Assembly (NCBI RefSeq): GCF_900107305.1 | Contig: NZ_FNPL01000003.1 | Coordinates: forward strand, 167,846-231,845 | DNA: 64,000 nt | Reading direction: 5' to 3' | From: Thermoactinomyces sp. DSM 45892 | Lineage (GTDB): Bacteria; Bacillota; Bacilli; Thermoactinomycetales; Thermoactinomycetaceae | In this document: one piece after another, positions 7,263 to 16,072 of the stretch | How the letters are laid out: every line of letters begins with the position of its first letter | Position numbering within the stretch: position 1 is the stretch's first letter | Translations under genes and position numbers: made by a program | The notes under the pieces: model-generated | What the model was told of the DNA's origin: nothing | The model's input: only the letters and a program-made list of their open reading frames with translations | Database searches by the model: none

Positions 7263-7748
7263 TTACTTCTTTTTCTTGCGAGAGCTAAGCACTGTTTTCA
7301 CTAAGTCGTTTAATCCAGGGGAGTTGATCAGGTTAAATAACGAGTCGGTCTTGTCTATATCTTCTGAGATGGTCTGTTTCTCTTCTCCATCTGAAGCCTG
7401 TTTTGTGGGTTTGTCTTTTGGAGAGGGCTTTGATTTTAGCTGGGATTGGTTTAGCTGTGATAGGGCTCCGATCAGCTGTTTAAAAGCACCTTGATCTTTA
7501 AAGGCTCGTGAAAAGGATTGAAATGCTTCGATCATTTGTTTTACATCACTTGATTTCTTAGAAAAGTTGCCTGCTAGACCCTCGAGTTTCTTCATGGATT
7601 CCATAAAATTAAGTCGAACTGATTTACTTTTAGTTTGGGGATTCGTGGAAATGGTTTTCCCTCTTGTGGATCGAATGGACTTACGTGATGAAGAAGTCGT
7701 GTTGTTTATAAATGGACGTTTGTGGGACTTGGGTTTTCTTGGTTTCAT
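7263..7748 (-). CDS. Basic hypothetical protein
   Basis: The 161-residue, strongly basic protein is not recognised. Residues 1-45 are rich in Lys, Arg, Ser and Thr and probably disordered. Residues 46-100 form amphipathic helices (MESMKKLEGLAGNF, FKQLIGALSQLNQ). The tail ends in RKKKK. Such a composition fits nucleic-acid binding or a spore-coat component, but no motif decides. The start at 7748 has GGTAGGTG upstream. It is divergent from the subtilase gene, with only 78 bases between the two starts. Confidence 0.55.
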   Translation of the reverse strand: MKPRKPKSHKRPFINNTTSSSRKSIRSTRGKTISTNPQTKSKSVRLNFMESMKKLEGLAGNFSKKSSDVKQMIEAFQSFSRAFKDQGAFKQLIGALSQLNQSQLKSKPSPKDKPTKQASDGEEKQTISEDIDKTDSLFNLINSPGLNDLVKTVLSSRKKKK

Positions 7749-7826
7749 GATATAACACCTACCTACAAAGCCCAGTTTACCTATTTATATTCACTTACCA
7801 TCCTGTTAGTGAAGGGGAGTGGCAAA

Positions 7827-8966
7827 ATGACGCAGAGCTGGTGGACCCCTTCGAATTCCTCTAGGCGTATGAAGAGGTTGAGAAGAATTTATAATCTGAA
7901 AGAAGGCTCTCAACTAGATCGTTATATTCGAGAAATGCGCCAACTCGGGGTTCGGCCTGTTCGTTTTTTAGCTGAAATTGGAATTGTGATTGGCGAGTAT
8001 ACGCCTGACCATCAGTCTGAAATTAGATTAGGGAAGCACCCAGATGTAGAATTAGTGGAACCCGATCTTCGAATTACGATTACAGAGCCTTATTTAAATT
8101 CGAACTCCACTTCTTTTGCTTCTCCTTATGTGACTGTTCCATGGGGGGTACAACGCGTAGAAGCGGAGAAAGTATGGAGCAGAACCAAAGGGAAAGGGAT
8201 TAAAATAGCTGTAATTGATACGGGAATCGATGGTGAACATCCTGCTATTAAGCCGAATTTTCGCGGTGGAGTAAATATCTTATCTCCTAATTCCACTCCT
8301 ATGGACTATAATGGCCACGGAACGCATGTCGCTGGAATTATCTCAGGAAGATCGAGTGAGATGGGGATTATTGGAGTGGCTCCAAAAGCGAGTATCTATG
8401 CAGTAAAGGCATTTAATCGGAAGGGAAGCGCTAATCTCTCTGATTTATTAACAGCTATTAACTGGTGTATCGAAAACAATATGAATATTATTAATATGAG
8501 TTTTGGAATGGAAAAAGTAAGTGAATCATTGCGCCATGCGATTCAAGTTGCTCATAAAAAAGGGATTGTGATGATTGCAGCATCAGGAAATCAGGGATTG
8601 AACGGTAGAATTGATTATCCAGCCAGATTTCCAGAAACGATAGCGGTTATGTCGATTTCGATGGATAATGACATCTCTGCCTTTAGTAATCGAGGAAAAG
8701 GGGTAGATGTAGCAGCACCTGGAGAAAAGATCCCTTCTGCATGGTTGAATCAAACCAGGAAAGAGATGAGTGGGACATCTATGGCGGTGCCTCATGTATC
8801 TGGAATTGTAGCGCTCATCCTTGGGCTAGATCATACGCTTAATCCAGAGCAGATTCGGTATTTATTACTTCGTACATCTCGGAGAATTGAATCAGAAGAG
8901 ATCGGGTTGGTGAATGCAGTTCAGGCTTGTAAATCATTGCAGAAGGTGACACGGCGCTCTCTATAA
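7827..8966 (+). CDS. S8 family subtilisin-like serine protease without signal peptide
   Basis: The 379-residue subtilase cleaves peptide bonds. The catalytic triad is complete: Asp131 in AVIDTGIDG, His164 in NGHGTHVAG and Ser318 in SGTSMAVPH; the oxyanion Asn is in AASGNQG (about 255). Residues 28-87 look like a short I9-type propeptide. No signal peptide is visible, so an intracellular or forespore role is likely, unlike secreted subtilisins. The ATG at 7827 is chosen for AAGGGGAG upstream; the frame stays open to 7722 but without a ribosome site. It ends in LQKVTRRSL with no extra C-terminal domain. Neighbours include spore genes, which fits a sporulation or germination role, but that is inference. 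Confidence 0.85.
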   Translation: MTQSWWTPSNSSRRMKRLRRIYNLKEGSQLDRYIREMRQLGVRPVRFLAEIGIVIGEYTPDHQSEIRLGKHPDVELVEPDLRITITEPYLNSNSTSFASPYVTVPWGVQRVEAEKVWSRTKGKGIKIAVIDTGIDGEHPAIKPNFRGGVNILSPNSTPMDYNGHGTHVAGIISGRSSEMGIIGVAPKASIYAVKAFNRKGSANLSDLLTAINWCIENNMNIINMSFGMEKVSESLRHAIQVAHKKGIVMIAASGNQGLNGRIDYPARFPETIAVMSISMDNDISAFSNRGKGVDVAAPGEKIPSAWLNQTRKEMSGTSMAVPHVSGIVALILGLDHTLNPEQIRYLLLRTSRRIESEEIGLVNAVQACKSLQKVTRRSL

Positions 8967-8969
8967 TAA

Positions 8970-9009
8970 AATTGGTTACTTAGAAATGGATGTTTCTAGG
9001 TAACCAATT
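8970..9009 (+). terminator. Hairpin after the subtilase gene
   Basis: The stem AATTGGTTACTTAGAAA/TTTCTAGGTAACCAATT with one mismatch and a 6-nt loop begins a few bases after the subtilase stop. No T run follows, so it may act as a transcript-stabilising 3' end or a weak terminator. Confidence 0.5.
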
Positions 9010-9083
9010 GGGCTCGTTACATAAAATTATGGATTCAATCTGTTGATCATTCTGTGGTAAACTTAACGGTACATAATAAATAA

Positions 9084-9120
9084 CAACCCCACTCCAATAT
9101 ATAGGGTTGGAGTGGGGTTG
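9084..9120 (-). terminator. Rho-independent terminator of the gamma-SASP gene
   Basis: The stem CAACCCCACTCCAA/TTGGAGTGGGGTTG is perfect over 14 bp. Read on the minus strand it is followed by TTATTTATTATG and lies 10 bases beyond the gamma-SASP stop. Confidence 0.75.
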
Positions 9121-9130
9121 GATCTGTCTA

Positions 9131-9712
9131 CTATTTTTGTTGATTTTTGTTCATTTTAGCTCGTGCTTGCATGTTATTAGCAGCACTGTTTTCAGAGGCA
9201 AACTCAGTGTCCAAGCCCTGCATGCTGTTGTTAGCAGAAGCAGCATTGGCTGCAGCTACAGAGTTAGCGGCACTGTTTTCAGAAGCAAATTCAGTGTCCA
9301 AGCCTTGCATGTTGCTATTAGCAGAAGCAGCATTGGCAGCTACAGAGTTAGCGGCACTGTTTTCAGAAGCGAATTCAGTGTCCAAGCCCTGCATGTTGCT
9401 ATTAGCAGCGGCAGCATTAGCGGCTACAGAGTTAGCGGCACTGTTTTCAGAAGCGAATTCAGTGTCCAAGCCCTGCATGTTGCTATTAGCAGCGGCAGCA
9501 TTAGCAGCTACAGAGTTAGCGGCACTGTTTTCAAAAGCGAATTCAGTGTCCAAGCCTTGCATGTTGCTATTAGCAGAAGCAGCATTGGCAGCTACAGAGT
9601 TAGCGACACTTGATTCAGAAGCAAACTCGGTATCGTGTGCATTGTTCATTGCATTAGGACCTTGTTGTGCGTTCATTTTTGATTTTCCTTGTGAAGAGTT
9701 GTTTTTATTCAT
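9131..9712 (-). CDS. Gamma-type small acid-soluble spore protein with six cleavage motifs
   Basis: The 193-residue protein is a gamma-type SASP, an amino-acid store of the spore core that is digested by GPR at germination. It is built from near-identical units of about 28 residues (for example MQGLDTEFASENSAANSVAA), each with a TEFASE-type GPR site. I count six sites, one altered to TEFAFE. Composition is Ala, Asn and Ser rich with no Cys or Trp, as in the family, but Bacillus SspE has only two repeats in about 84 residues. The ATG at 9712 is used because AGGAGGTGA sits 7 bases before it; an upstream in-frame ATG at 9736 lacks a site. Confidence 0.9.
   Translation of the reverse strand: MNKNNSSQGKSKMNAQQGPNAMNNAHDTEFASESSVANSVAANAASANSNMQGLDTEFAFENSAANSVAANAAAANSNMQGLDTEFASENSAANSVAANAAAANSNMQGLDTEFASENSAANSVAANAASANSNMQGLDTEFASENSAANSVAAANAASANNSMQGLDTEFASENSAANNMQARAKMNKNQQK
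9180..9650. repeat. Tandem repeats of about 84 bp inside the gamma-SASP gene
   Basis: Five to six direct repeats of about 84 bases encode the repeated GPR-site units. Neighbouring units are almost identical at DNA level, so recent expansion by slippage or unequal crossing-over is likely. Confidence 0.8.
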
Positions 9713-9808
9713 GACTTCTTCACCTCCTGTGCTCATAGTCTGCCCCTATAGAGGCAAATTAATTACATGTAAACATTTCCTTTTTTAATAAAAAATTCGG
9801 AGGTTCAA

Positions 9809-10648
9809 ATGAAAGATTCGTTATATCGTGTATTATGGAAAGCAATTCCTACACGCGGCGTCTCAAGAATTACGGGTGCTTTTGCAAAGCATCCGATTAG
9901 TAAAAAAGTGATACCCTCTTACATTAACCATTTTCAAATCGAATTAGAGCCAGTAAAGAAGCCGTTAGATCAATTCGATAGCCTACTTGATTTTTTCGTA
10001 CGGGAATTAAAACCAGAGGCTCGCCCCATTGAAGCTGGTGCAGATCAGGTCGTCAGTCCTGTAGATGGTGCAGTTTCCCAAATTGGTGTGATCCAAGAAG
10101 GATCTTGTGTCTATGCGAAGGGAAAAGAATATTCTCTTGCTGAACTGTTAGGAAATGATCCTCAATACGTGAAGAAATTCCAAGGTGGAAAATTTGTCAC
10201 TTTATATCTCAGTCCCCGTGACTATCACCGAATTCATATGCCTGTAGAGGGTGACATTGAAGGATACGCGTACCTTCCAGGCCCACTATATCCAGTCAAT
10301 CCTTTGGGCATGAGGCTGTTTCCAGAGTTGTTTGCAGTGAATGAACGACTCGTTACCTACGTCCGCTCATCCGCTGGCCTTGTTGCAGTAGTAAAGGTGG
10401 GAGCAACGAACGTGGGAAGCATTAAGGTAACGTATGATGAAGTGAGCACAAACAAAGGACACAGAGAAAATAAGCAAGTTCGATATCAAGAGGAACCTCA
10501 TTTGACAAAAGGAGACGAGCTGGGGAGATTTGAGTTTGGCTCCACTGTAATCCTATTATTTGAACCAAATCGTATTGAGTGGACGATCCCGGAGGAAATA
10601 GGAACACAAGTGATTATGGGTAAATCCATTGCTAAGATAGTGGAATAG
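9809..10648 (+). CDS. psd: Phosphatidylserine decarboxylase proenzyme
   Basis: The 279-residue enzyme converts phosphatidylserine to phosphatidylethanolamine at the inner membrane face. It cleaves itself to make a pyruvoyl cofactor. The processing site FGST is at 243-246, with Ser245 becoming the pyruvoyl group. The Asp and His of the self-cleavage triad are visible as Asp86 in SPVDGAV and His143 in YHRIHMP. Cleavage would give a beta chain of about 244 residues and an alpha chain of about 35. Length and motifs fit Bacillus-type Psd. The start has TCGGAGG upstream. No pssA lies next to it. The gene ends before a strong terminator. Confidence 0.95.
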   Translation: MKDSLYRVLWKAIPTRGVSRITGAFAKHPISKKVIPSYINHFQIELEPVKKPLDQFDSLLDFFVRELKPEARPIEAGADQVVSPVDGAVSQIGVIQEGSCVYAKGKEYSLAELLGNDPQYVKKFQGGKFVTLYLSPRDYHRIHMPVEGDIEGYAYLPGPLYPVNPLGMRLFPELFAVNERLVTYVRSSAGLVAVVKVGATNVGSIKVTYDEVSTNKGHRENKQVRYQEEPHLTKGDELGRFEFGSTVILLFEPNRIEWTIPEEIGTQVIMGKSIAKIVE

Positions 10649-10670
10649 AGAAGGAACCATGGAAAGGCAC

Positions 10671-10720
10671 AAAAACCTTTTTAGATGAAAAAGTACGCTT
10701 TTTCATCTAAAAAGGTTTTT
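10671..10720 (+). terminator. Rho-independent terminator
   Basis: A 22-bp perfect stem AAAAACCTTTTTAGATGAAA... with a 6-nt loop (10693-10698) and a T tail follows psd. It can work in both directions. Confidence 0.9.
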
Positions 10721-10767
10721 CTCATAAGGAGTTGCTTTTTGGTGCAGGCTAACATTGGGTGAAGGCT

Positions 10768-11991
10768 ATGAAGCAATTGATACATACCAAGCGTTTAGAT
10801 AAAGAGGCTTGGTATCTCCTTACCATTAGCGCGTTACATGCGATTTCGTTAGCTCTGTCGAATACATTCCTAAACGTATATTTATGGAAGTTAAAACAAA
10901 ATTTTCTGCTGATTGGTTGGTATAACTTAACTTATCATGTCTCTGTAGCGGTGACGTTTGTATTTGCCGGTTGGCTCACGAAAAAAGTGGATCGTGTGAT
11001 TGCCATTCGATTTGGAGTGGCGATTCAAGCATTGTTTTATTTGACTGTCTTATTTTTAGGAACGAGCGCGGCAGATTATGTGGTGTTGCTGGGTTTCTTT
11101 ATCGGTGTGGGCAGTGGATTTTATTGGCTAGCTTTTAATGTTCTTTACTTTGAGATTACAGAACGTGAGAATCGAGATTATTTTAATGGTATTAGTGGGC
11201 TTACGAACTCTTTAGCTGGGATTATAGCTCCTGTAATATCTGGGTGGATCATTACACGCATCAATCATTTTACAGGTTATCGAATTATTTTTTGGATTTC
11301 GCTGGGGATCTTTATCGCGGCTGTCATTATGAGTTTCTTTTTGAAAGCACGAAGTTCACGGGGAAGTTACCGTTTAAAGGAAGTTCTTCGTATTGCCAGG
11401 CATCGAGGGACGAAATGGCATTGGATTAACCTGGCGATGTTGGTTCAAGGGATACGGGAAGGGGTCTTTGTCTTTATTACAGGGCTATTGGTTTATCTAA
11501 CGACACGTAGCGAGTTTACACTAGGGACATTTTATACAGTTTGTAACCTCGTTTCGTTGATCGCGTATTATTTTGCAGGAAAATGGATGACTCCAGAGCG
11601 TAGAATCAAAGCTATGTTTGTGGGGGCTATAGCGCTTGGAGTATGCTTTTTGCCCTATTTGTTTTTGTTAAATACATGGTCGATGTTCGTGTTTGGAATC
11701 GGCATCTTTTTGTTTTTTCCCTTTTACTACAACCCGATCTTATCCATTGTATTTGATGTGATTGGAGAGAAGGATGAGAATGTAGAATTACGAGTTGAAT
11801 ATGTGGTTTCCAGAGAGCTGGCTTTAAATTTGGGGAGGATTATCAGTGTGTTTGGCTTTATCATATGGGTTTCATATTATCCAGATCTCATTCATCTAAG
11901 ATGGTATTTGTTGCCGATAGCTTTTATGCAGGTGCTAACTTGGTGGTTAATCCGTAAGGCAGCAAATGGGAAACGAGTGGCTTCTAGGTAA
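10768..11991 (+). CDS. MFS family transporter
   Basis: The 407-residue protein is a major facilitator superfamily permease with about 12 membrane helices (for example TISALHAISLALSNTFL, VTFVFAGWLT, YVVLLGFFIGVGSGFYWL). The loop-2 region GWLTKKVDRVIAIRFG resembles the conserved MFS motif A. The substrate cannot be told; Bacillus YqgE-type exporters of unknown substrate look similar. ATG 10768 is preferred with GGGTGA 5 bases before it; GTG 10759 is a possible alternative. It lies alone between two terminators. Confidence 0.8.
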   Translation: MKQLIHTKRLDKEAWYLLTISALHAISLALSNTFLNVYLWKLKQNFLLIGWYNLTYHVSVAVTFVFAGWLTKKVDRVIAIRFGVAIQALFYLTVLFLGTSAADYVVLLGFFIGVGSGFYWLAFNVLYFEITERENRDYFNGISGLTNSLAGIIAPVISGWIITRINHFTGYRIIFWISLGIFIAAVIMSFFLKARSSRGSYRLKEVLRIARHRGTKWHWINLAMLVQGIREGVFVFITGLLVYLTTRSEFTLGTFYTVCNLVSLIAYYFAGKWMTPERRIKAMFVGAIALGVCFLPYLFLLNTWSMFVFGIGIFLFFPFYYNPILSIVFDVIGEKDENVELRVEYVVSRELALNLGRIISVFGFIIWVSYYPDLIHLRWYLLPIAFMQVLTWWLIRKAANGKRVASR

Positions 11992-12011
11992 GAAGAGGTC
12001 ACTCGTTTTTT
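11971..12011 (+). terminator. Rho-independent terminator overlapping the MFS gene end
   Basis: The stem AAACGAGTG/CACTCGTTT spans the stop codon of the MFS gene and ends in T6. Confidence 0.65.
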
Positions 12012-12113
12012 GATGGAAAAAAGGTAATGAGCGAATGGAACATAGTATACTAAAGACAGAGATTGATTCCTAAATTCGACTCATCAGTTAACTAGATGGA
12101 TGGAGGAAATGCA

Positions 12114-13478
12114 GTGTATCGAGGGCTATTAGAAACACAGCGAAAGCATTATCATTCGGGAGTTACGCGAACCTTATCATTTCGCCTTGAAATGTTAGAA
12201 CGTTTGCGCTTTGCTGTCAAAAAGTTTGAATCACAGTTGTTTACAGCTCTACGTGAGGATTTAGGGAAAAACGAATATGAAGCTTATTTGATGGAAATTG
12301 GGATGGTTTATAAGGAAATCAGCTTTGCTAAAAAGCATCTTAAATCGTGGATGAAACCAGTAAGAGTCGCAAATCCAATTACTCTATTTGGTGCGAAAAG
12401 TAAGATTTATTCAGAGCCTTTCGGGGTTTCTCTTATTATCGCTCCGTGGAATTATCCGGTTCAGCTATTATTAAATCCTCTTATCGGTTCGATTAGTGCT
12501 GGAAACTGCTCTGTCTTGAAGCCTTCCGAATATACACCTCATGTCTCACAAGTGCTGTCTCAGCTAATAGAAGGGGCGTTCCCTTCGGAATATATTTCTG
12601 TGGTTGAAGGGGATGTGGAGGCAAGTAAGTCATTATTGGAATTGCCATTTGATCATATTTTCTTTACAGGAAGTACGTCTGTAGGGAAAGTCGTGATGAA
12701 AGCAGCTGCAAAGCATTTAACACCTGTGGTACTTGAGTTAGGTGGGAAAAGCCCTGTTATTGTCGAAAAAGATGCAAACCTAGACTTGGCGGCGCGCCGG
12801 ATTGTATGGGGAAAATTTAGTAACTCGGGTCAGACGTGTGTAGCCCCAGACTATTTGTTGGTTCATGAAGAGGTGAAGTCTGAGCTGATTCAATTAATCC
12901 AGAAGCATATTTCGACTGTGTATGGAGAGAATCCCCTTACAGCTGATAATTTTGGAAGCATTGTTAGTAAGCGTCATTTTGAACGGTTAAGAGATTTTCT
13001 TCGAGATGGGGAGGCGGTTGTAGGTGGGCAAGTAGAGGAGGAGCTGCTACGAATTTCGCCCACTGTGTTGGACAAAGTATCATGGGATTCGCCTATCATG
13101 GAGGATGAAATTTTTGGACCCATATTGCCGGTTTTTACATATCAGTCTTTGTCAGAATGCATAAAACGGATTCAGCGGTATTCGAAACCCCTAGCGCTCT
13201 ATCTTTTCACTGAGAATAAAGGGATAGTGGAAACAGTTTTGCAGAATGTATCATTCGGTGGTGGATGTGTGAATGACACAGTGGTTCATCTATCCAATAT
13301 TCATCTTCCTTTTGGAGGGGTTCAGCACAGTGGACAGGGGGCGTATCACGGAAAGTTTAGTTTTGATGCTTTCTCGCACAGAAAAGGAATCGTCCACCAG
13401 ACAACACGATTTGATCCAAGCATTCGTTACCCTTTAAAAGGGAATAAGATTTCGTTATTGCGGTGGTTGTTTAAATAG
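12114..13478 (+). CDS. Aldehyde dehydrogenase, class 3 type
   Basis: The 454-residue NAD(P)-dependent aldehyde dehydrogenase oxidises aldehydes to acids, probably fatty or lipid-derived ones. Motifs: APWNYPVQLLL (cofactor site), FFTGSTSVGK (nucleotide loop), catalytic base Glu208 in LELGGKSP and catalytic Cys242 in NSGQTCVAPDY. The compact length and the PDY after the Cys region fit the ALDH3/YwdH group rather than classical ALDHs of about 500 residues. The C-terminus is basic and hydrophobic (ISLLRWLFK), possibly membrane-associating, as in some ALDH3 members. GTG 12114 is chosen with GGAGG 7 bases upstream; ATG 12096 lies before that site. Confidence 0.88.
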   Translation: MYRGLLETQRKHYHSGVTRTLSFRLEMLERLRFAVKKFESQLFTALREDLGKNEYEAYLMEIGMVYKEISFAKKHLKSWMKPVRVANPITLFGAKSKIYSEPFGVSLIIAPWNYPVQLLLNPLIGSISAGNCSVLKPSEYTPHVSQVLSQLIEGAFPSEYISVVEGDVEASKSLLELPFDHIFFTGSTSVGKVVMKAAAKHLTPVVLELGGKSPVIVEKDANLDLAARRIVWGKFSNSGQTCVAPDYLLVHEEVKSELIQLIQKHISTVYGENPLTADNFGSIVSKRHFERLRDFLRDGEAVVGGQVEEELLRISPTVLDKVSWDSPIMEDEIFGPILPVFTYQSLSECIKRIQRYSKPLALYLFTENKGIVETVLQNVSFGGGCVNDTVVHLSNIHLPFGGVQHSGQGAYHGKFSFDAFSHRKGIVHQTTRFDPSIRYPLKGNKISLLRWLFK

Positions 13479-13586
13479 AAAAAGCAGGATTTTTATGGCG
13501 GGGGAAGAATATTAAAGACAGAAAATAATTTCAATCCCCCTCTTGGATGATGGAACTCTTTGTGCTAATATAGTCGTCAGTGTAAC

Positions 13587-13615
13587 TTGACATGGGTAAG
13601 ATGGCGTGATATAAG
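13587..13615 (+). promoter_or_regulatory. Sigma-A-type promoter, probably for greA
   Basis: TTGACA at 13587-13592 and TATAAG at 13610-13615 are separated by 17 bases. It lies about 185 bases before greA, leaving a long leader in which I recognise no riboswitch. The rest of the 320-base gap (13479-13798) shows no gene. Confidence 0.55.
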
Positions 13616-13798
13616 AATACCATTGATATTTTAGAGAGCGCATCTAAGCTCTATAGTCCCTTGGATCAAAAATAGGTAAACTCAATACCTTTACATTCTG
13701 CATAAACAGTTAAAATGGAACATATGCATGGGACGTGAAAAAAATCCGGATCTATAAGCTAGAATAGAAAAACGATCATGATTTGGGAGGAATTAATC

Positions 13799-14275
13799 AT
13801 GTCCATTCAAAAAGAGGTACTCCTGACTGAAGAAGGACTCGAAAAAACGAAACAAGAACTTGAATACTTTAAAACAGTGAAACGCCATGAAGTAGCGGAG
13901 CGTTTAAAAGAAGCGATTGCCCAAGGTGACTTAAGTGAGAACTCTGAGTATGATGCGGCGAAGGAAGAGCAAGCGTTTATCGAATCAAGAATCATTACGC
14001 TTGAAAATATGATTCGTAATGCCAAGATTATTAGTAGTGATCAAGTTACGAAAGATGTTGTGGGTGTAGGGTCTAAAGTGACGATTCAGGAAGTTCCAGA
14101 TGGGGACTTTGAAGAGTATGCCATTGTAGGAAGTGCTGAGACCGATCCAGATTCAGGTAAGATTTCAAATGAATCTCCAATCGGTGCTGAATTGATTGGT
14201 AAAAAGGTTGGGGATCTGCTAAATGTACCTGCTCCAGATGGAACAATTCAGTTCAAAATTGTAAAGATTTCTTAA
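13799..14275 (+). CDS. greA: Transcription elongation factor GreA
   Basis: The 158-residue protein enters the secondary channel of RNA polymerase and triggers cleavage of backtracked RNA. The N-terminal coiled-coil hairpin (about 1-75) carries the conserved acidic tip LSENSEYDAAKEEQ (about 43-56). The C-terminal FKBP-like domain (80-158) contains DPDSGKISNESPIGAEL and ends GTIQFKIVKIS. The start at 13799 has GGGAGG 8 bases upstream; an upstream in-frame ATG at 13778 lacks a site. A single-gene transcript. Confidence 0.95.
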   Translation: MSIQKEVLLTEEGLEKTKQELEYFKTVKRHEVAERLKEAIAQGDLSENSEYDAAKEEQAFIESRIITLENMIRNAKIISSDQVTKDVVGVGSKVTIQEVPDGDFEEYAIVGSAETDPDSGKISNESPIGAELIGKKVGDLLNVPAPDGTIQFKIVKIS

Positions 14276-14291
14276 TTCCTTTAACGGAATG

Positions 14292-14335
14292 AAAGATAAG
14301 AGCCGACGACTATGTAGTCATCGGCTCTTATCTTT
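14292..14335. terminator. Bidirectional terminator between greA and a convergent gene
   Basis: The stem AAAGATAAGAGCCGACGACTA/TAGTCATCGGCTCTTATCTTT has one mismatch and a 2-nt loop. It is A/T flanked on both sides and serves two convergent genes. Confidence 0.8.
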
Positions 14336-14336
14336 C

Positions 14337-14807
14337 CTAGCGAGGTTGCATGGCATTCCAAGCGGTTAATTGATTGACAAAAATACCAAGGGTTCGATGT
14401 GTTTTATATTCAATCCATTGATTTTGTTGGTTTTTAATTAAGAGATGGTGTTCATCCCAAGCGTTACGGGGCAATGTGATGATGATTTCATCGATGGGAT
14501 GTCTTACAGGTGAAAAGAGAGATAAAACAACGGGAGTGGGAAAGTGGATATGGTAGTAGGAGGCAGGTAATTGTAGCGAATTAAGTCCAGATAGTTGATA
14601 TACCTCCGATAAAACCTTACCGACTTCTTGTCTCATCGTAGAGCTCACTCGTAGTGGTGTGTCCCCTCGTTCATGATGGTACATGGCTTGCATCGAAGAA
14701 ATGGGGGTGGGTTCATGAAAGAGGGCAGAATCTCCAGTAACTTTATTACTAGGTAAAAGAAGGAAATAACAGAAAACCAAGAGAATTATTCTTCTTACGG
14801 GAACCAT
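14337..14807 (-). CDS. Hypothetical exported protein
   Basis: The 156-residue protein is not recognised. Residues 1-25 form a signal peptide or membrane anchor (RRIILLVFCYFLLLP). The mature part has no cysteine and a region PASYYHIHFPTPVVLSLF that looks like a beta sheet. AGAGGAG lies 7 bases before the ATG. It is convergent with greA and divergent from yhaO. Confidence 0.6.
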   Translation of the reverse strand: MVPVRRIILLVFCYFLLLPSNKVTGDSALFHEPTPISSMQAMYHHERGDTPLRVSSTMRQEVGKVLSEVYQLSGLNSLQLPASYYHIHFPTPVVLSLFSPVRHPIDEIIITLPRNAWDEHHLLIKNQQNQWIEYKTHRTLGIFVNQLTAWNAMQPR

Positions 14808-14926
14808 ATTGATCTCCTCTTTCTAGGAATCTCCTATGATAGTTTCAGTTTGCCTAGCTTATACGGGATCTATTCAAGTAGGGAGTATAAATTTGACAAG
14901 GTGGACAAGTCTTTAAGGAGGATGAA

Positions 14927-16072
14927 ATGAAGAAAATAGAGTGGTTGCACACGGCTGATTTGCATCTGGATCGACCTATTTCTGGATGGAAAGGGACTGC
15001 GGAGCAGTTGATGGTGCGTTATGAGGAACATCGTGATACATTTCGTCGAATCATTTCTTTTGTAGAGGATCGTAAACTTCCGTTTTTGTTTATAGCAGGT
15101 GACTTTATTGAGCATAGTGCTGTAACCAAGTCGACCATTCGATTTGTCATTGAGCAGTTAGAAAGAATTCCTTCGACTCAGGTGTTTATTGCTCCAGGGA
15201 ATCATGACCCATATATGGAGGGGTCTTATTATTTACGTTCTTCTATATGGCCGAAGCATGTTCATATTTTTGGTGGTGAGTGGGAGGAACATGTGGACAG
15301 CACGCGCAAGCTTTTAATTTCGGGGAGAGGATTTACGAGTTTTTTAGAATCTCAATCGACTCTTCCTAGGTTACATAACAACTTGGAATATAATATTTGT
15401 GTTTGTCATGGAGATCTTCAAGCGCAGGGTAAAGAGAGTCAGTACTTTCCGCTTACGGAACAAGATTTCTTTGATCAAGCATTTGATTATGTCGCACTAG
15501 GTCATATCCATAAAGCAGGGCAAGTCCAATTAAAAAATAAGAAAAAGACGATCCTTCGTTATGCGGGTTCCCCGGAGGCACAAAATTGGAAGGAGCTAGG
15601 AAGGCGAACGGTTACTTGGGGTAAGTTGCGCTCAAAAGGAGTTCAGTTAGAAGAAGTTTCGTTACATAGTCGTACGTACGAGAAAGTGGAGATCGATATT
15701 AGCTTCTGTCAAACCAGACAGGAAATTTTGGATTGTATGTTGGCAGAGATTCAAAAGCTCCCAAAAGAGTCCTATTATCGGATTCAGTGGGGCGGGAGAA
15801 GGGATTTGGAATTATCACTTGAACATGAACAACCTTGGTATAGTAGGCTTTTAGCTGAACAAGGATACCAGAATGTATGGTTGGAAGATGAAACGATCCC
15901 CGATTTTGACTTGGAGCAATATCGACAACAAAGCGGGCTAGTGGCGCTATTCATTGAACGGATGGAATTAAATTTACAGCAAGAACAGGATGAAGAGTGT
16001 CGTCAGCTCATCAAGCGGGCGATGTATAAAGGATTGGAAGCATTATTAGTAAAGGAGCTTGCGCATCTATGA
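14927..16072 (+). CDS. yhaO: DNA repair exonuclease, metallophosphoesterase (SbcD/Mre11-like, YhaO)
   Basis: The 381-residue protein is the nuclease partner of an SbcCD/Mre11-Rad50-type complex acting on DNA ends and hairpins. The metallophosphoesterase motifs are in order: HTADLHLD (8-15), AGDFIEHS (57-64), PGNHD (90-94), CHGDLQ (about 164-169) and LGHIHK (about 192-197). These supply the metal ligands. The C-terminal part (260-381) is the helical capping region. AAGGAGGATGAA precedes the start. The stop overlaps the yhaN start as ATGA, which shows translational coupling. Confidence 0.92.
   Translation: MKKIEWLHTADLHLDRPISGWKGTAEQLMVRYEEHRDTFRRIISFVEDRKLPFLFIAGDFIEHSAVTKSTIRFVIEQLERIPSTQVFIAPGNHDPYMEGSYYLRSSIWPKHVHIFGGEWEEHVDSTRKLLISGRGFTSFLESQSTLPRLHNNLEYNICVCHGDLQAQGKESQYFPLTEQDFFDQAFDYVALGHIHKAGQVQLKNKKKTILRYAGSPEAQNWKELGRRTVTWGKLRSKGVQLEEVSLHSRTYEKVEIDISFCQTRQEILDCMLAEIQKLPKESYYRIQWGGRRDLELSLEHEQPWYSRLLAEQGYQNVWLEDETIPDFDLEQYRQQSGLVALFIERMELNLQQEQDEECRQLIKRAMYKGLEALLVKELAHL

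Noticed and set aside
9107..9788. Plus-strand reading frames with Leu/Ala/Ser repeats over the gamma-SASP gene
   Set aside because: They mirror the tandem repeats of the minus-strand SASP and have no ribosome sites; the SASP frame has the family motifs.
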